Shown piece after piece: positions 7,160 to 14,616 of a stretch of 15,620 nt of DNA. Where the stretch lies: positions 1 through 15,620 of the forward strand of contig JAPOVO010000123.1 of assembly GCA_026708165.1 (NCBI GenBank). The letters are read 5' to 3'. Both the position numbers and the translations under genes were made by a program. The first letter of the stretch is position 1. Each line of letters opens with the position of its first letter. The notes beneath the pieces were generated by a model. The model was not told where the DNA came from. It searched no databases and was given only the letters and a program-made list of their open reading frames with translations. Source of the DNA: Chloroflexota bacterium. GTDB lineage: Bacteria; Chloroflexota; UBA11872; VXNJ01.

Positions 7160-8320
7160 TTGGCGATATCCCTCTTGGGTGACGCGATGCTGTACGCCGT
7201 GCTGCCAGCGAAAGCGGCGTCGATGGGCATACCCATCGCGCTTGTAGGAGTCCTGCTGAGCGTCAACCGGTGGGTCAGGATCGCCACGAACTTCGGCGCC
7301 GCCGGAGCGTTTGCCCGGTGGGGCGCGCGCCGCAGCATGATCGCCGGTTCGTCGCTGGCGATAGGGTCGACGCTCACTTACGGAGTGTTTCCATTCTTCG
7401 CGGCCATGCTGCCAGCGAGGCTCGCCTGGGGTACGGCATTCTCCTTGCTGAGACTCGGCGCGTACAACGCCGTACTCGCCACCTCGACCGAGCGTAACCG
7501 TGGACGTGTCATGGGCATGTTTCAGTCGATCACATGGCTTGGGAGCATGACTGGAGCGTTAGTGGGAGGAATCCTCACCGAGTCGGTGGGATTTCGCACG
7601 ACAGCAATAGCGTTCGGGCTTGCCGGCTTCCTCTCTCTGGCTTTGTCGAGCCGTGTGGGTAAGAGCCTCGACCGCCTCGGCGACTCTCCGAACAGAAGAG
7701 TCGATATTCGCGAGATCGTCGCCCTTCTCAAATGGTCGCCGGAGTTCCGCGTAATTTTCGTAACCCTGGTAGGGTCCCTGGCCGGCACGGGAGTCGTGGT
7801 CCCTACAATCGGCCTGCTCTTGTTTACGACCTACGGCGATAACGTGGATGTCTTCGGGATGATGACCGGCGTCGCAGCCGTGGCAGGAGTCCTGGTCGCA
7901 ATGAGATTCGGCACGGAGACGCTTTTCGCGCCGGTTTCCGGGTTTGTCTCCGACCGACATGGCCGCCGTTTCACGGCGATCGTTACGGGGGCTGCGATGG
8001 TGGCAGGACTTGTCATACTTTTTTTCAGCGGATCGCTCGTCAGCATCGCAATTGGAGCCATAATCGTATTCTCCGCGGCGTCAGGGTTTCACGTGGCTCT
8101 TTCCGCGTGGACGGCGGACCTGGCCCGCGGCGGCGACTGGACCATAGTCATGAGCGGCTTCGCCACTTTCAGGGACGCGGGCACCGCGCTAGGCCCCCTG
8201 CTCGCCCTGCCCGCCGCTGCGATATTCGGAGTCCATCCAACCTACGCCGTTGCCGCGGGTCTGCTGGTAATCGCCTTCGCGCTGCTACCCGCAGCCAGAC
8301 CTTCAGGGCGGTCGCCGTAA
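7160..8320 (+). CDS. MFS transporter (12-TM type), start uncertain
   Basis: Inner-membrane major facilitator, 386 aa from the TTG at 7160. Two halves of hydrophobic segments are separated by a charged central loop near residues 165-195 (SSRVGKSLDRLGDSPNRRVDIRE). Motif A-like loops appear after TM2 (ARWGARRSM) and in the second half (GFVSDRHGRRF). NRGRVMGMFQSITWLGSMTGALVGGIL resembles TM4-TM5 of drug/sugar MFS proteins. Substrate is unknown. The TTG start cuts into TM1: the in-frame upstream codons give a plausible longer N-terminus (TLPRPVFTVSVALAISLLGDAMLYAVLPA). No ATG, GTG or TTG lies between the stop at 7067-7069 and the TTG, so a CTG (7127), an ATC (7115) or a sequence error is possible. 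A -10-like TATAGAAT lies at 7065-7072. It is divergent from gatC and 75 bp ahead of a TIM-barrel enzyme gene that may share its transcript. Confidence 0.88.
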   Translation: MAISLLGDAMLYAVLPAKAASMGIPIALVGVLLSVNRWVRIATNFGAAGAFARWGARRSMIAGSSLAIGSTLTYGVFPFFAAMLPARLAWGTAFSLLRLGAYNAVLATSTERNRGRVMGMFQSITWLGSMTGALVGGILTESVGFRTTAIAFGLAGFLSLALSSRVGKSLDRLGDSPNRRVDIREIVALLKWSPEFRVIFVTLVGSLAGTGVVVPTIGLLLFTTYGDNVDVFGMMTGVAAVAGVLVAMRFGTETLFAPVSGFVSDRHGRRFTAIVTGAAMVAGLVILFFSGSLVSIAIGAIIVFSAASGFHVALSAWTADLARGGDWTIVMSGFATFRDAGTALGPLLALPAAAIFGVHPTYAVAAGLLVIAFALLPAARPSGRSP

Positions 8321-8395
8321 AGCACATGCGGCGGGAAGCAATAAAATCGACTGTGCTGGCAAGTAGCCCGCCTTCAGGTTGTGAGGATTTGCGCT

Positions 8396-9253
8396 ATGAC
8401 TGATCTGCCAATCTACCCGTCCTTCCACTCGGCCACCATCAAGCAGGGTCTGTCGTTCGAAGAGCGGGCGCGTCTGGCGAGCGACGCGGGCTATCGCGCC
8501 ACCGCCTTCGACGTTCAGGGCGGACTCGAATTCGACCGCGACCACGGCGCGGGCGCGGCCAAGGGTCTTCTGAAGAGCCAAGGTCTCGAACCGAGCGGAT
8601 GGGGCGGCGCTCCATCCGTATTCGCCTCCGAAGAGGACTTCGAGAAAGGGCTTCGTCAGCTTGAAGTCAATGCCGCATTCGCCGCAGATGCCGGCGCGGG
8701 GAACTGCGCGGCGTTCATTCCCAACCGGACCGACCGCCCACAAGATGAATCGCTTGAGCTTGTCGCCCGACGCCTCGCCGCGATCGCGGAAGTTCTGCGT
8801 GACCACGGGTTCAGTCTGGGGCTCGAGTTTTGCGGCCCGGATATGTTCAAGGACAAGCCGTTCAGGTTCCTCACCGGGGTTTCCGGAGCCATGGAGATCG
8901 CACGGGCCTCGGGGGCGGCCAACATCGGTGTTTTGGCGGACAGCTTTCATCTCTTTTGCTCCGGCTCGACGCCAGAGGACATCCCCGCCCTGGCAAGCGG
9001 GGAAGTGAAGGCCGTTCACATCAACGATGCGCCGCACGACGACGTGTCGACACTTTTGGACGCCGACCGCGTAATGCCTGGCGACGGAGTTATTCCCTTG
9101 ACCCGGTTCCTGCTAGCGCTCGACGAGGCGGGCTACGCGGGACCGGCAGAGGTCGAACTTTTCAATCCGAAGTATCGGGAAATCGACCCACTCGACGCCG
9201 CGACCGAGGCGCGCGTGAAGGCTGAGAGTGCCATTCAAACAGCCTTCAACTAA
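8396..9253 (+). CDS. sugar phosphate isomerase/epimerase-like TIM-barrel protein (AP endonuclease 2 superfamily)
   Basis: A 285-aa cytoplasmic protein with the xylose-isomerase-like TIM-barrel fold, the group that includes IolE, IolI, hydroxypyruvate isomerase and tagatose epimerases. Divalent-metal ligands expected at strand ends are visible: E144 (LGLEFCGPD), D182 and H185 (GVLADSFHLF), H208 (VKAVHINDAP) and E253 (AEVELFNPKY). The R-V-x-P-G-D-G segment (225-231) is the usual loop of this family. ATG at 8396 is chosen because GAGG lies 9 nt upstream; an in-frame GTG at 8381 would overlap that ribosome site. The 75-bp gap after the MFS gene carries a -10-like TAAAAT (8342-8347) but no good -35. 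Together with the MFS gene it could be a sugar uptake and conversion pair. The exact substrate cannot be read from the sequence. Confidence 0.9.
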   Translation: MTDLPIYPSFHSATIKQGLSFEERARLASDAGYRATAFDVQGGLEFDRDHGAGAAKGLLKSQGLEPSGWGGAPSVFASEEDFEKGLRQLEVNAAFAADAGAGNCAAFIPNRTDRPQDESLELVARRLAAIAEVLRDHGFSLGLEFCGPDMFKDKPFRFLTGVSGAMEIARASGAANIGVLADSFHLFCSGSTPEDIPALASGEVKAVHINDAPHDDVSTLLDADRVMPGDGVIPLTRFLLALDEAGYAGPAEVELFNPKYREIDPLDAATEARVKAESAIQTAFN

Positions 9254-9572
9254 GGATCGGCCCCGGCGGAAGCGATAGTTCGCTACGGTGCAGATGCTCA
9301 GCGAACAATTCCACGCGTCGTAGTGGAGCGCGATGCGATTTGGTTGTCCACAAGATATCCCAATCGTTTTCATCGGTAATTCCACCGAGATTCCCCAAGC
9401 GCTGCACAGGGTTTTACACAAGCTGGCCGTTTGGCGTTTTGGCAACGAACGCCAAAGCGCTGCGTCTGCGTTTACTCACGCCCGACATACGTCGGAGTGG
9501 TGAACCGTCACACCACCCTAGACACCGTGTGGTATCAACGACAGACGTGAAATCAAGATTCGAGTCACTGAA
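9254..9572 (+). other. 319-bp intergenic region with clustered inverted repeats
   Basis: No convincing gene is present here. Perfect inverted repeats are: GTTCGCT/AGCGAAC (9278-9284, 9300-9306), which may end the upstream transcript; TCCAC/GTGGA (9310-9314, 9323-9327), with a competing TCCAC at 9347-9351; TTTGGCGTT/AACGCCAAA (9430-9438, 9448-9456; 9-nt loop); CCGAC/GTCGG (9482-9486, 9491-9495; 4-nt loop); and GTGGTG/CACCAC (9497-9502, 9511-9516; 8-nt loop). AAGCGCTGC is repeated directly at 9397-9405 and 9455-9463. The last three hairpins sit back to back just upstream of the M23 gene. I could not match them to a known riboswitch class. Confidence 0.5.
9278..9306 (+). terminator. weak hairpin after the TIM-barrel gene
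   Basis: GTTCGCT and AGCGAAC form a perfect 7-bp stem with a 15-nt loop, 24 bp past the TAA of the isomerase-like gene. It is followed by AATT rather than a T-run, so intrinsic termination is doubtful. Confidence 0.22.
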
Positions 9573-10292
9573 TTGCGGGGAACAACCCTAAACCGCCGGC
9601 GCTTTACGACGCTTCTGCTGGCGATACCCGCCGTCATGGGATCGACAGCCTCCGAACCTACGGAGGGCGCCGCACTAGCGCCAATTTTCCGACCACCGTT
9701 CGCCGGCCCGCCCAGCGTGAACACGTGGTACATGGGCCAGCCATACGGAAACACGGTCGGAGCGTTCCGCATACGCAAGAACGTCTACCACCAGGGTCAG
9801 GGCATTCACTTCGGCGTAGATCTCGTCGCCAAATGCGACACTCCGGTGCTGGCGATAGGCGATGGTACGGTCCACTCAATCGACGGCCCCTGGGGGTCGG
9901 CTCCACACAATCTCGTCTTGAGTCACGACGACGGGCTGTACTCACTCTACGGCCATCTGCGCCGCCGCACTACTCACCTCAGGGTAGGCCAGGAGGTAAG
10001 GCAGGGCGACGTGATCGGGGACAGCGGCGACTGGCTGGACTCCGATCGCTGCAACCGCGCGCCGCATCTTCACCTCGAGATACGAAAGGAAGCGATGCAA
10101 GTCGCGACCAATCCAATTCCACTGATCGACGCGCCGTGGCACGACGCCAGCCTGGGCCTTGGGTTCTCAAGTCAGACCTTCGAGATCGACCTCGCATCGC
10201 CCCGTCGCTGGCAATCGCTCTTCGACCAGCCGGACATCCGGTTCGGCGGTCCACTGATAAACGACTACCCCAATGCATGGCCGCCGGATTAG
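9573..10292 (+). CDS. M23 family (LytM-type) metallopeptidase with Tat signal
   Basis: A 239-aa exported zinc endopeptidase of the LytM/M23 fold, the family that cleaves peptide cross-bridges in cell walls. The N-terminus NRRRFTTLLLAIPAV fits the twin-arginine pattern (R-R-x-F plus a hydrophobic run), so Tat export is likely, with cleavage near A26. The zinc and catalytic residues are intact: H79-x3-D83 (IHFGVD), H128 in YGHL, and H165-L-H167 (APHLHLEI). C88 and C160 could form a disulfide outside the cell. The C-terminal part after about residue 185 is unassigned. The TTG start has no clear Shine-Dalgarno, but it is the only standard start that keeps the whole signal peptide. A hairpin-rich intergenic region precedes it. 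Its stop is 9 bp before the start of the propeller gene, so the two are almost surely co-expressed. Substrate is inferred, not shown. Confidence 0.88.
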   Translation: MRGTTLNRRRFTTLLLAIPAVMGSTASEPTEGAALAPIFRPPFAGPPSVNTWYMGQPYGNTVGAFRIRKNVYHQGQGIHFGVDLVAKCDTPVLAIGDGTVHSIDGPWGSAPHNLVLSHDDGLYSLYGHLRRRTTHLRVGQEVRQGDVIGDSGDWLDSDRCNRAPHLHLEIRKEAMQVATNPIPLIDAPWHDASLGLGFSSQTFEIDLASPRRWQSLFDQPDIRFGGPLINDYPNAWPPD

Positions 10293-10301
10293 CTGACCGC
10301 A

Positions 10302-11432
10302 ATGCGCCGACGAAGCCGTAGATCAAAGATATTTTCGACCGCCGCCGCAGTGCTGCTGGGAGCCGCAGTCGTTGGCAGTGGAAGCGCCGGACTGCCCTTA
10401 ACGGCGTTTTGGCCGGACTCTCCCGAGCAGATTGCCAACCGGGCGATTACCGAGCCCGGCTGTTGCAGCGGATTTTCGTGGATGGAGGACGGCAGCATTT
10501 CGTTCTTCGACCGCAAAGGGGACGATCAGCAAGGACTGTGGGCGCTCGACACTGCGACGCTGGAGGAGACGTTTCATTCGCCCGCACCTCAGCTCACGTC
10601 GCCGTCAGGCCGGTACAGAATTGAAAGAACGGACAGGCCAAACTCCGCCTTATTGACGGACACGTGGCTGGATAGAACTTGGGAGTTTTCGTCGGGCGGG
10701 CCTTATCTCCTGTTTTCCCCCGCAGAGGGACGCGTTGTTTTTAGCGTCCACGAGCCGGGAAGTCCGCCAGTGTGGGCGCGCCGAGCGTCTATCTACGTTT
10801 CCTCGGTCGACGGGTCCAAGCCCCGCCTGCTTACGCGCATGTTCGGCGGTCCCATAGGCTGGTTTCCCGATGGAGATCGGGTTCTTCTCTATGGAAGGCA
10901 AACGCTCGAAGAGTCATCAGGGATATGGATCTATAGCCTCGGTTCCGGCGAGCTCGAGCAAATCGTGAGAGGCGATTTCGTAAGACGTCCGTCGATATCT
11001 CCGGGAGGGCGGTTTGTTGCATTTGTTCGTTCGTTCACGGAAGAGCCTGACGACTCGGGTCTTTGGGTATACGAAACCGCCGCCCGGACCACACGGCGGA
11101 TTCCCATCATCGGCAGCTATCGTTGGCATCCAAACGGCGAGGGATTACTGGTCATTCCGCCACGTCCAGGCGGCGAAGGCAACCACACGATCTGGTGGGC
11201 GGATCCTACAAATGGTGAATCCGTCGAGATAACCGAAAACGGCCCGGCGGACCTGCGTATCGCAAACTTCGAGTGGCAGCTATCGCCAGACGGCCGCAGG
11301 GCCGTGTATCGACATGCCGACGACCTCAGCCTTTGGGTCGTGGACTTCGGAGAGGCGCTCGACCAAGCTCTCGACAAACTACCGGACGCCGCGCCGCCTA
11401 GCCGGGACTATCGGGAGTCCAGCGGACGTTAG
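10302..11432 (+). CDS. TolB/PD40-like beta-propeller protein, exported or membrane-anchored
   Basis: A 376-aa protein with a basic, hydrophobic N-terminus (RRRSRRSKIFSTAAAVLLGAAVVG) suited to a signal peptide or membrane anchor. The rest is a beta propeller. PD40/WD40-like turns recur at about residues 60-66 (WMEDGSI), 99-103 (TSPSGR), 139-146 (SPAEGRVV), 189-196 (PDGDRVLL), 232-240 (SPGGRFVA), 276-284 (HPNGEGLL) and 328-335 (SPDGRRAV). That suggests six or seven blades. There is no lipobox. An adjacent cysteine pair (C54, C55) stands out near the start of the domain. Such propellers bind proteins or glycans at the cell surface; no enzyme motif is seen. The ATG lies 9 bp after the M23 stop with no Shine-Dalgarno, so it depends on coupling. 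Its 3' end overlaps convergent gcvPB by 35 bp. Confidence 0.85.
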   Translation: MRRRSRRSKIFSTAAAVLLGAAVVGSGSAGLPLTAFWPDSPEQIANRAITEPGCCSGFSWMEDGSISFFDRKGDDQQGLWALDTATLEETFHSPAPQLTSPSGRYRIERTDRPNSALLTDTWLDRTWEFSSGGPYLLFSPAEGRVVFSVHEPGSPPVWARRASIYVSSVDGSKPRLLTRMFGGPIGWFPDGDRVLLYGRQTLEESSGIWIYSLGSGELEQIVRGDFVRRPSISPGGRFVAFVRSFTEEPDDSGLWVYETAARTTRRIPIIGSYRWHPNGEGLLVIPPRPGGEGNHTIWWADPTNGESVEITENGPADLRIANFEWQLSPDGRRAVYRHADDLSLWVVDFGEALDQALDKLPDAAPPSRDYRESSGR

Positions 11433-12858
11433 GACGGCGAGCGGCTCTAGTTTCGTCCAGACGCCTCACCGGAGTGCTAGTCGGCGCTTCCTTTAGCAGA
11501 TCGGGTTCATCCCTGGCCTCGTGAGCAATCTGCCGCATCGCATCGACGAACCGATCCAACGTCTCGACCGACTCCGTCTCGGTCGGCTCGATCATCAGAG
11601 CCTCGCCGACGATAAGCGGGAAATAGATGGTAGGCGGATGAAACCCGAAATCAATCAGCCGCTTGGCCACATCCAGCGTGTGAATGCCATCGGCGGAATC
11701 CTTGAGTCCCGCGAATACCACCTCGTGCATGCACGTGCGGTCGTAGGCCTGCTCGTATAGGTCCGATAGCTTTGTCCGCAGATAGTTGGCGTTGAGCACG
11801 GCCAACTCGCCGACCTCGCGCAGCCCGGAGTCACCGAGGCTGCGTATGTAGGTATAGGTCCTGACCAGATTTCCGAAGTTGCCGGCGCTGCCATGGAGAC
11901 GCCCGATGCTCTCGGGAAAGTCGTCTCGCCGTTCGAACGAGCCGTCCTCGTTTCGGACGACTTTGGGGGTGGGGAGGTAGGGTTCCAGCTCGCCGGTGAC
12001 GCACAACGCCCCCGCGCCGGGACCGCCGCCCCCGTGCGGCGTGCTGAAGGTCTTGTGAAGGTTCAGATGCATCACGTCGATACCAAGCTCGGCGGGACGC
12101 ACCCACCCGACCATGGCGTTCATGTTCGCGCCGTCGCAGTAGACGTAGCCGCCGGCGTCGTGCGTAAGCTCGCAGATACGCTCGATGCGGCTCTCGAACA
12201 GGCCCAACGTGTTCGGGACAGTCATCATGATCCCCGCCACCTCATCGTCGAGCGACGCTTCCAGTGCGTTTACGTCCAGCTCGCCGCGTTCGTCGGTCGG
12301 GATGCCGACCACGTCATAGCCGCACATCGCGGCCGTGGCCGGATTAGTCCCATGGGCAGAGTCGGGGATCAGGACCTTGCTTCGACGCTTGCCCGTGTGA
12401 AGCAGGTGCGCCCGGATGATCATCATTCCCGTGAATTCACCCTGAGCGCCCGCCGCCGGCTGCAAGGTGATGGCTGCAAAACCGGTGATAGCGGAGATCA
12501 GGCGCTCCAACTCGTATAGCAGCTCCAGCGCACCCTGGACCTGTGCGTCCGGCTGCCAGGGGTGGATAGCGGCCAGACCGGGCAGCCGGGCGGTCACCTC
12601 GTTCACCTTCGGGTTGTACTTCATGGTGCACGAGCCGAGCGGATACATGTCGGTGTCGATGCAGAAGTTCTTTTGCGAGAGACCGACGTAATGCCGCATG
12701 ACGTCGTTTTGCGAGACTTCCGGCAGCGGCAGATCGGCTCTCAGTTCGTCGGCCGGTATGACGTCGGAAACCATTGGAGCGTCAGGGTCAGGCTGTGGAA
12801 GCGCTACTCCCGAACGGCCCGTCGAGGAATACTCGTAGATCAGGTGGGCGGGTCTCAT
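11398..12858 (-). CDS. gcvPB: glycine dehydrogenase (decarboxylating) subunit 2, P-protein beta
   Basis: PLP-bearing half of the split P protein. With GcvPA it decarboxylates glycine and loads the aminomethyl group on the lipoyl arm of GcvH. The length, 486 aa, is normal. The PLP-binding lysine is K269 in MHLNLHKTFSTPHGGGGPG. Other family segments are DMYPLGSCTMKYNPK (residues 70-84), LQPAAGAQGEFTGM (132-145), DSAHGTNPATAAMCGY (166-181) and FPESIGRLHGSAGNFGN. The C-terminus TPVRRLDETRAARRPNVRW is typical. Its ATG overlaps the gcvPA TGA in an ATGA quadruplet, a standard coupling arrangement. GGGA about 7 nt upstream is a weak ribosome site. It is the last visible gene of the gcv operon and overlaps the end of the convergent propeller gene. 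Confidence 0.97.
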   Translation of the reverse strand: MRPAHLIYEYSSTGRSGVALPQPDPDAPMVSDVIPADELRADLPLPEVSQNDVMRHYVGLSQKNFCIDTDMYPLGSCTMKYNPKVNEVTARLPGLAAIHPWQPDAQVQGALELLYELERLISAITGFAAITLQPAAGAQGEFTGMMIIRAHLLHTGKRRSKVLIPDSAHGTNPATAAMCGYDVVGIPTDERGELDVNALEASLDDEVAGIMMTVPNTLGLFESRIERICELTHDAGGYVYCDGANMNAMVGWVRPAELGIDVMHLNLHKTFSTPHGGGGPGAGALCVTGELEPYLPTPKVVRNEDGSFERRDDFPESIGRLHGSAGNFGNLVRTYTYIRSLGDSGLREVGELAVLNANYLRTKLSDLYEQAYDRTCMHEVVFAGLKDSADGIHTLDVAKRLIDFGFHPPTIYFPLIVGEALMIEPTETESVETLDRFVDAMRQIAHEARDEPDLLKEAPTSTPVRRLDETRAARRPNVRWTPDSPG

Positions 12859-14207
12859 GTCGCATCCCGCAGCGCGTCGATCAAGCCGGTTTGCGCACGC
12901 GCCCCAGTCTTCTCGGTAAACGCGACGAGCATGTAGTCTTCCAGCTCGTCCCAGAACCGGCCCAACTCAAGTCCGCCCAATATGTTCCGCTCTATCAGTG
13001 AAGCGTTAACTTCAGCGGCGGGTTTGGGACACTTGAGGGGAAACTCCCGGACGTAAGGCCGCTCGACCGCAACCGAGAAACCATCGGGCCAGTCTCGCCC
13101 CGCACAGGCGTGAGCGTTGCCCACGCAAAGTTCCGCAAGCCTCTGGAGACCGATCCGTCCCAGGCCGGCGAGGTGAATCGTAGCCGCGAGCGCCACCAGC
13201 GCCTGATTAGTGCAGATGTTGGATGACGCCCGCTCGCGCCTGATGTGCTGCTCGCGTGCCTGGAGGGTGAGCACGAAACCACGCTTCCCCTCTACGTCGA
13301 CCGTCTGCCCCGCGATTCTTCCCGGGACCCGCCTCATGTGAGCTTTGGTTGTCGCGAAATACCCCGCGCCCGGGCCACCAAAGGAAGGCGGGCCGGCGAG
13401 ATGCCTGACTTCACCGACCGCAACGTCGGCCCCGATTTCGCCCGGCGGCTTCAAGACTCCCAGCGCAACGGGGTCGGCGGCGATAACGACAACCGCCTTT
13501 ACGGCTCTGGCCCGCTCGATGAGCGCCGACGTGTCCTCTATCCAGCCAAAGTAGTTTGGGCGTTGCAGAACGACGCAGGCCGTATCCTCGTCGACAGCAT
13601 CGTGAAGCGCCCCGAGCGCTTCGACCAGAACTCCGTCTTCTCGCATCGACCACGTCTTGACGGTGCGCAAAGCTACGTCGCGCGGCTCGGTGTAAGTGGC
13701 CGCGATCGCTCTGTAAACAGGATCGACGGTATCCGCCATCAGCACGGTCTTGCGCCTGGTCGCGTTGATCGCCATGTTTATCGCCTCGGCCACAGCCGAG
13801 CCGCCGTCGTAGAGCGAAGCGTTGGCTACGTCCATGCCCGTGAGGCCGCAAATCATGCTCTGGAATTCATATATCCCCTGAAGCGTTCCCTGGCTTATCT
13901 CGGGCTGGTAAGGCGTGTAGGCGGTGTAGAACTCACTTCTCAGAAGAAGCTGGTCGACGAAGGCGGGCACGTGATGGTCGTACCATCCCGCTCCCAGAAA
14001 GGAAGTCAGGTGATCCAGGTCGCGGTTTTTTTCGGCCAACTCCCGCAGATGCCCTATGACTTCGACTTCCGCGAGCGGCGGAGAGACGTCTAAATCCGGT
14101 CCGCGCAGCGACTCGGGAATATCGGCGAAGAGCCGCTCGACGGAATCGACGCCTATAGCCGCCAGCATCCGGTCGCGGTCGGCCGGCGTGTTAGGCGCGT
14201 AGCTCAC
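12855..14207 (-). CDS. gcvPA: glycine dehydrogenase (decarboxylating) subunit 1, P-protein alpha
   Basis: The 450-aa non-PLP-lysine half of the two-subunit P protein. The start (SYAPNTPADRDRMLAAIGV) matches the family N-terminus exactly, so the GTG at 14207 is the right start although it lies inside gcvH, giving a 17-bp overlap. Diagnostic segments include SFLGAGWYDHHVPAFVDQLL (residues 69-88), RSEFYTAYTPYQPEISQGTLQ (90-110), YEFQSMICGLTGMDVANASLYDGG, PPSFGGPGAGYFA and VEGKRGFVLTLQAREQHIRRERASSNICTNQAL. The last two match strands and loops near the PLP pocket and subunit interface. No Shine-Dalgarno is evident; translation probably relies on ribosomes finishing gcvH. The split into PA and PB is common in Gram-positives, Chloroflexota, Thermotogota and archaea. 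Confidence 0.97.
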   Translation of the reverse strand: MSYAPNTPADRDRMLAAIGVDSVERLFADIPESLRGPDLDVSPPLAEVEVIGHLRELAEKNRDLDHLTSFLGAGWYDHHVPAFVDQLLLRSEFYTAYTPYQPEISQGTLQGIYEFQSMICGLTGMDVANASLYDGGSAVAEAINMAINATRRKTVLMADTVDPVYRAIAATYTEPRDVALRTVKTWSMREDGVLVEALGALHDAVDEDTACVVLQRPNYFGWIEDTSALIERARAVKAVVVIAADPVALGVLKPPGEIGADVAVGEVRHLAGPPSFGGPGAGYFATTKAHMRRVPGRIAGQTVDVEGKRGFVLTLQAREQHIRRERASSNICTNQALVALAATIHLAGLGRIGLQRLAELCVGNAHACAGRDWPDGFSVAVERPYVREFPLKCPKPAAEVNASLIERNILGGLELGRFWDELEDYMLVAFTEKTGARAQTGLIDALRDAT

Positions 14208-14577
14208 TAATCAGCGCTTCGTAACCGGCGGCGTCGAGGAGCTCGTCCATCTCGCCTGCGTCACCCGGTCTGAGCCGGATCATCCAGCCGGCCCCGTACG
14301 GATCCTCGTTTACCAGCTCCGGTTTATCGTCCAGCTCGGCGTTGACGGCCAGGACCTCACCGGACAAGGGACTGTACACGTCCGAGGCGGCCTTGACCGA
14401 TTCCACAATGGCAAAACTATCCGAGAGCTTGAACCCGTCGCCCTCTTCGGGAAGTTCCACGTAGACGATATCGCCCAACTCCTCTTGAGCGTAATCGGTT
14501 ATCCCCACCGTCGCCTCGTCACCGTCAAGGCGCACCCATTCATGCTCTTTTGAATATCGAAGGTCGTCCGGGTACAT
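14191..14577 (-). CDS. gcvH: glycine cleavage system H protein
   Basis: Lipoyl carrier that shuttles the aminomethyl group between the P, T and L proteins. From the ATG at 14577 it is 128 aa, the normal length. YSKEHEWVRLDGDEATVGITDYAQEELGDIVYVELPE is the hallmark N-terminal half. The lipoylated lysine is K62 in AIVESVKAASDVYSPLSGEV. The frame stays open to a GTG at 14598, but GGAGG at 14582-14586 precedes the ATG with a 4-nt spacer, and MYPDDLRYSKEHEW is the usual start. It is 39 bp downstream of gcvT. Its last codons overlap the start of gcvPA by 17 bp. Confidence 0.96.
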   Translation of the reverse strand: MYPDDLRYSKEHEWVRLDGDEATVGITDYAQEELGDIVYVELPEEGDGFKLSDSFAIVESVKAASDVYSPLSGEVLAVNAELDDKPELVNEDPYGAGWMIRLRPGDAGEMDELLDAAGYEALISELRA

Positions 14578-14581
14578 CTGG

Positions 14582-14586
14582 CCTCC
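14582..14586 (-). promoter_or_regulatory. gcvH ribosome binding site (decides the start)
   Basis: GGAGG on the minus strand lies 4 nt before the ATG at 14577. It sits inside the longer frame that would begin at GTG 14598, so it selects the 128-aa form. Confidence 0.55.
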
Positions 14587-14616
14587 GGGCGTAGTCACTC
14601 TGGAACTGTAACGATT

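Noticed and set aside
9340..9591. Small 83-aa frame in the intergenic region before the M23 gene
   Set aside because: It runs through the hairpin cluster, has no ribosome site, and its sequence has no protein-like pattern.
13245..14093. Open frame of 282 aa on the plus strand opposite gcvPA
   Set aside because: It is antisense to well-conserved gcvPA sequence, and its composition is that of a shadow frame.
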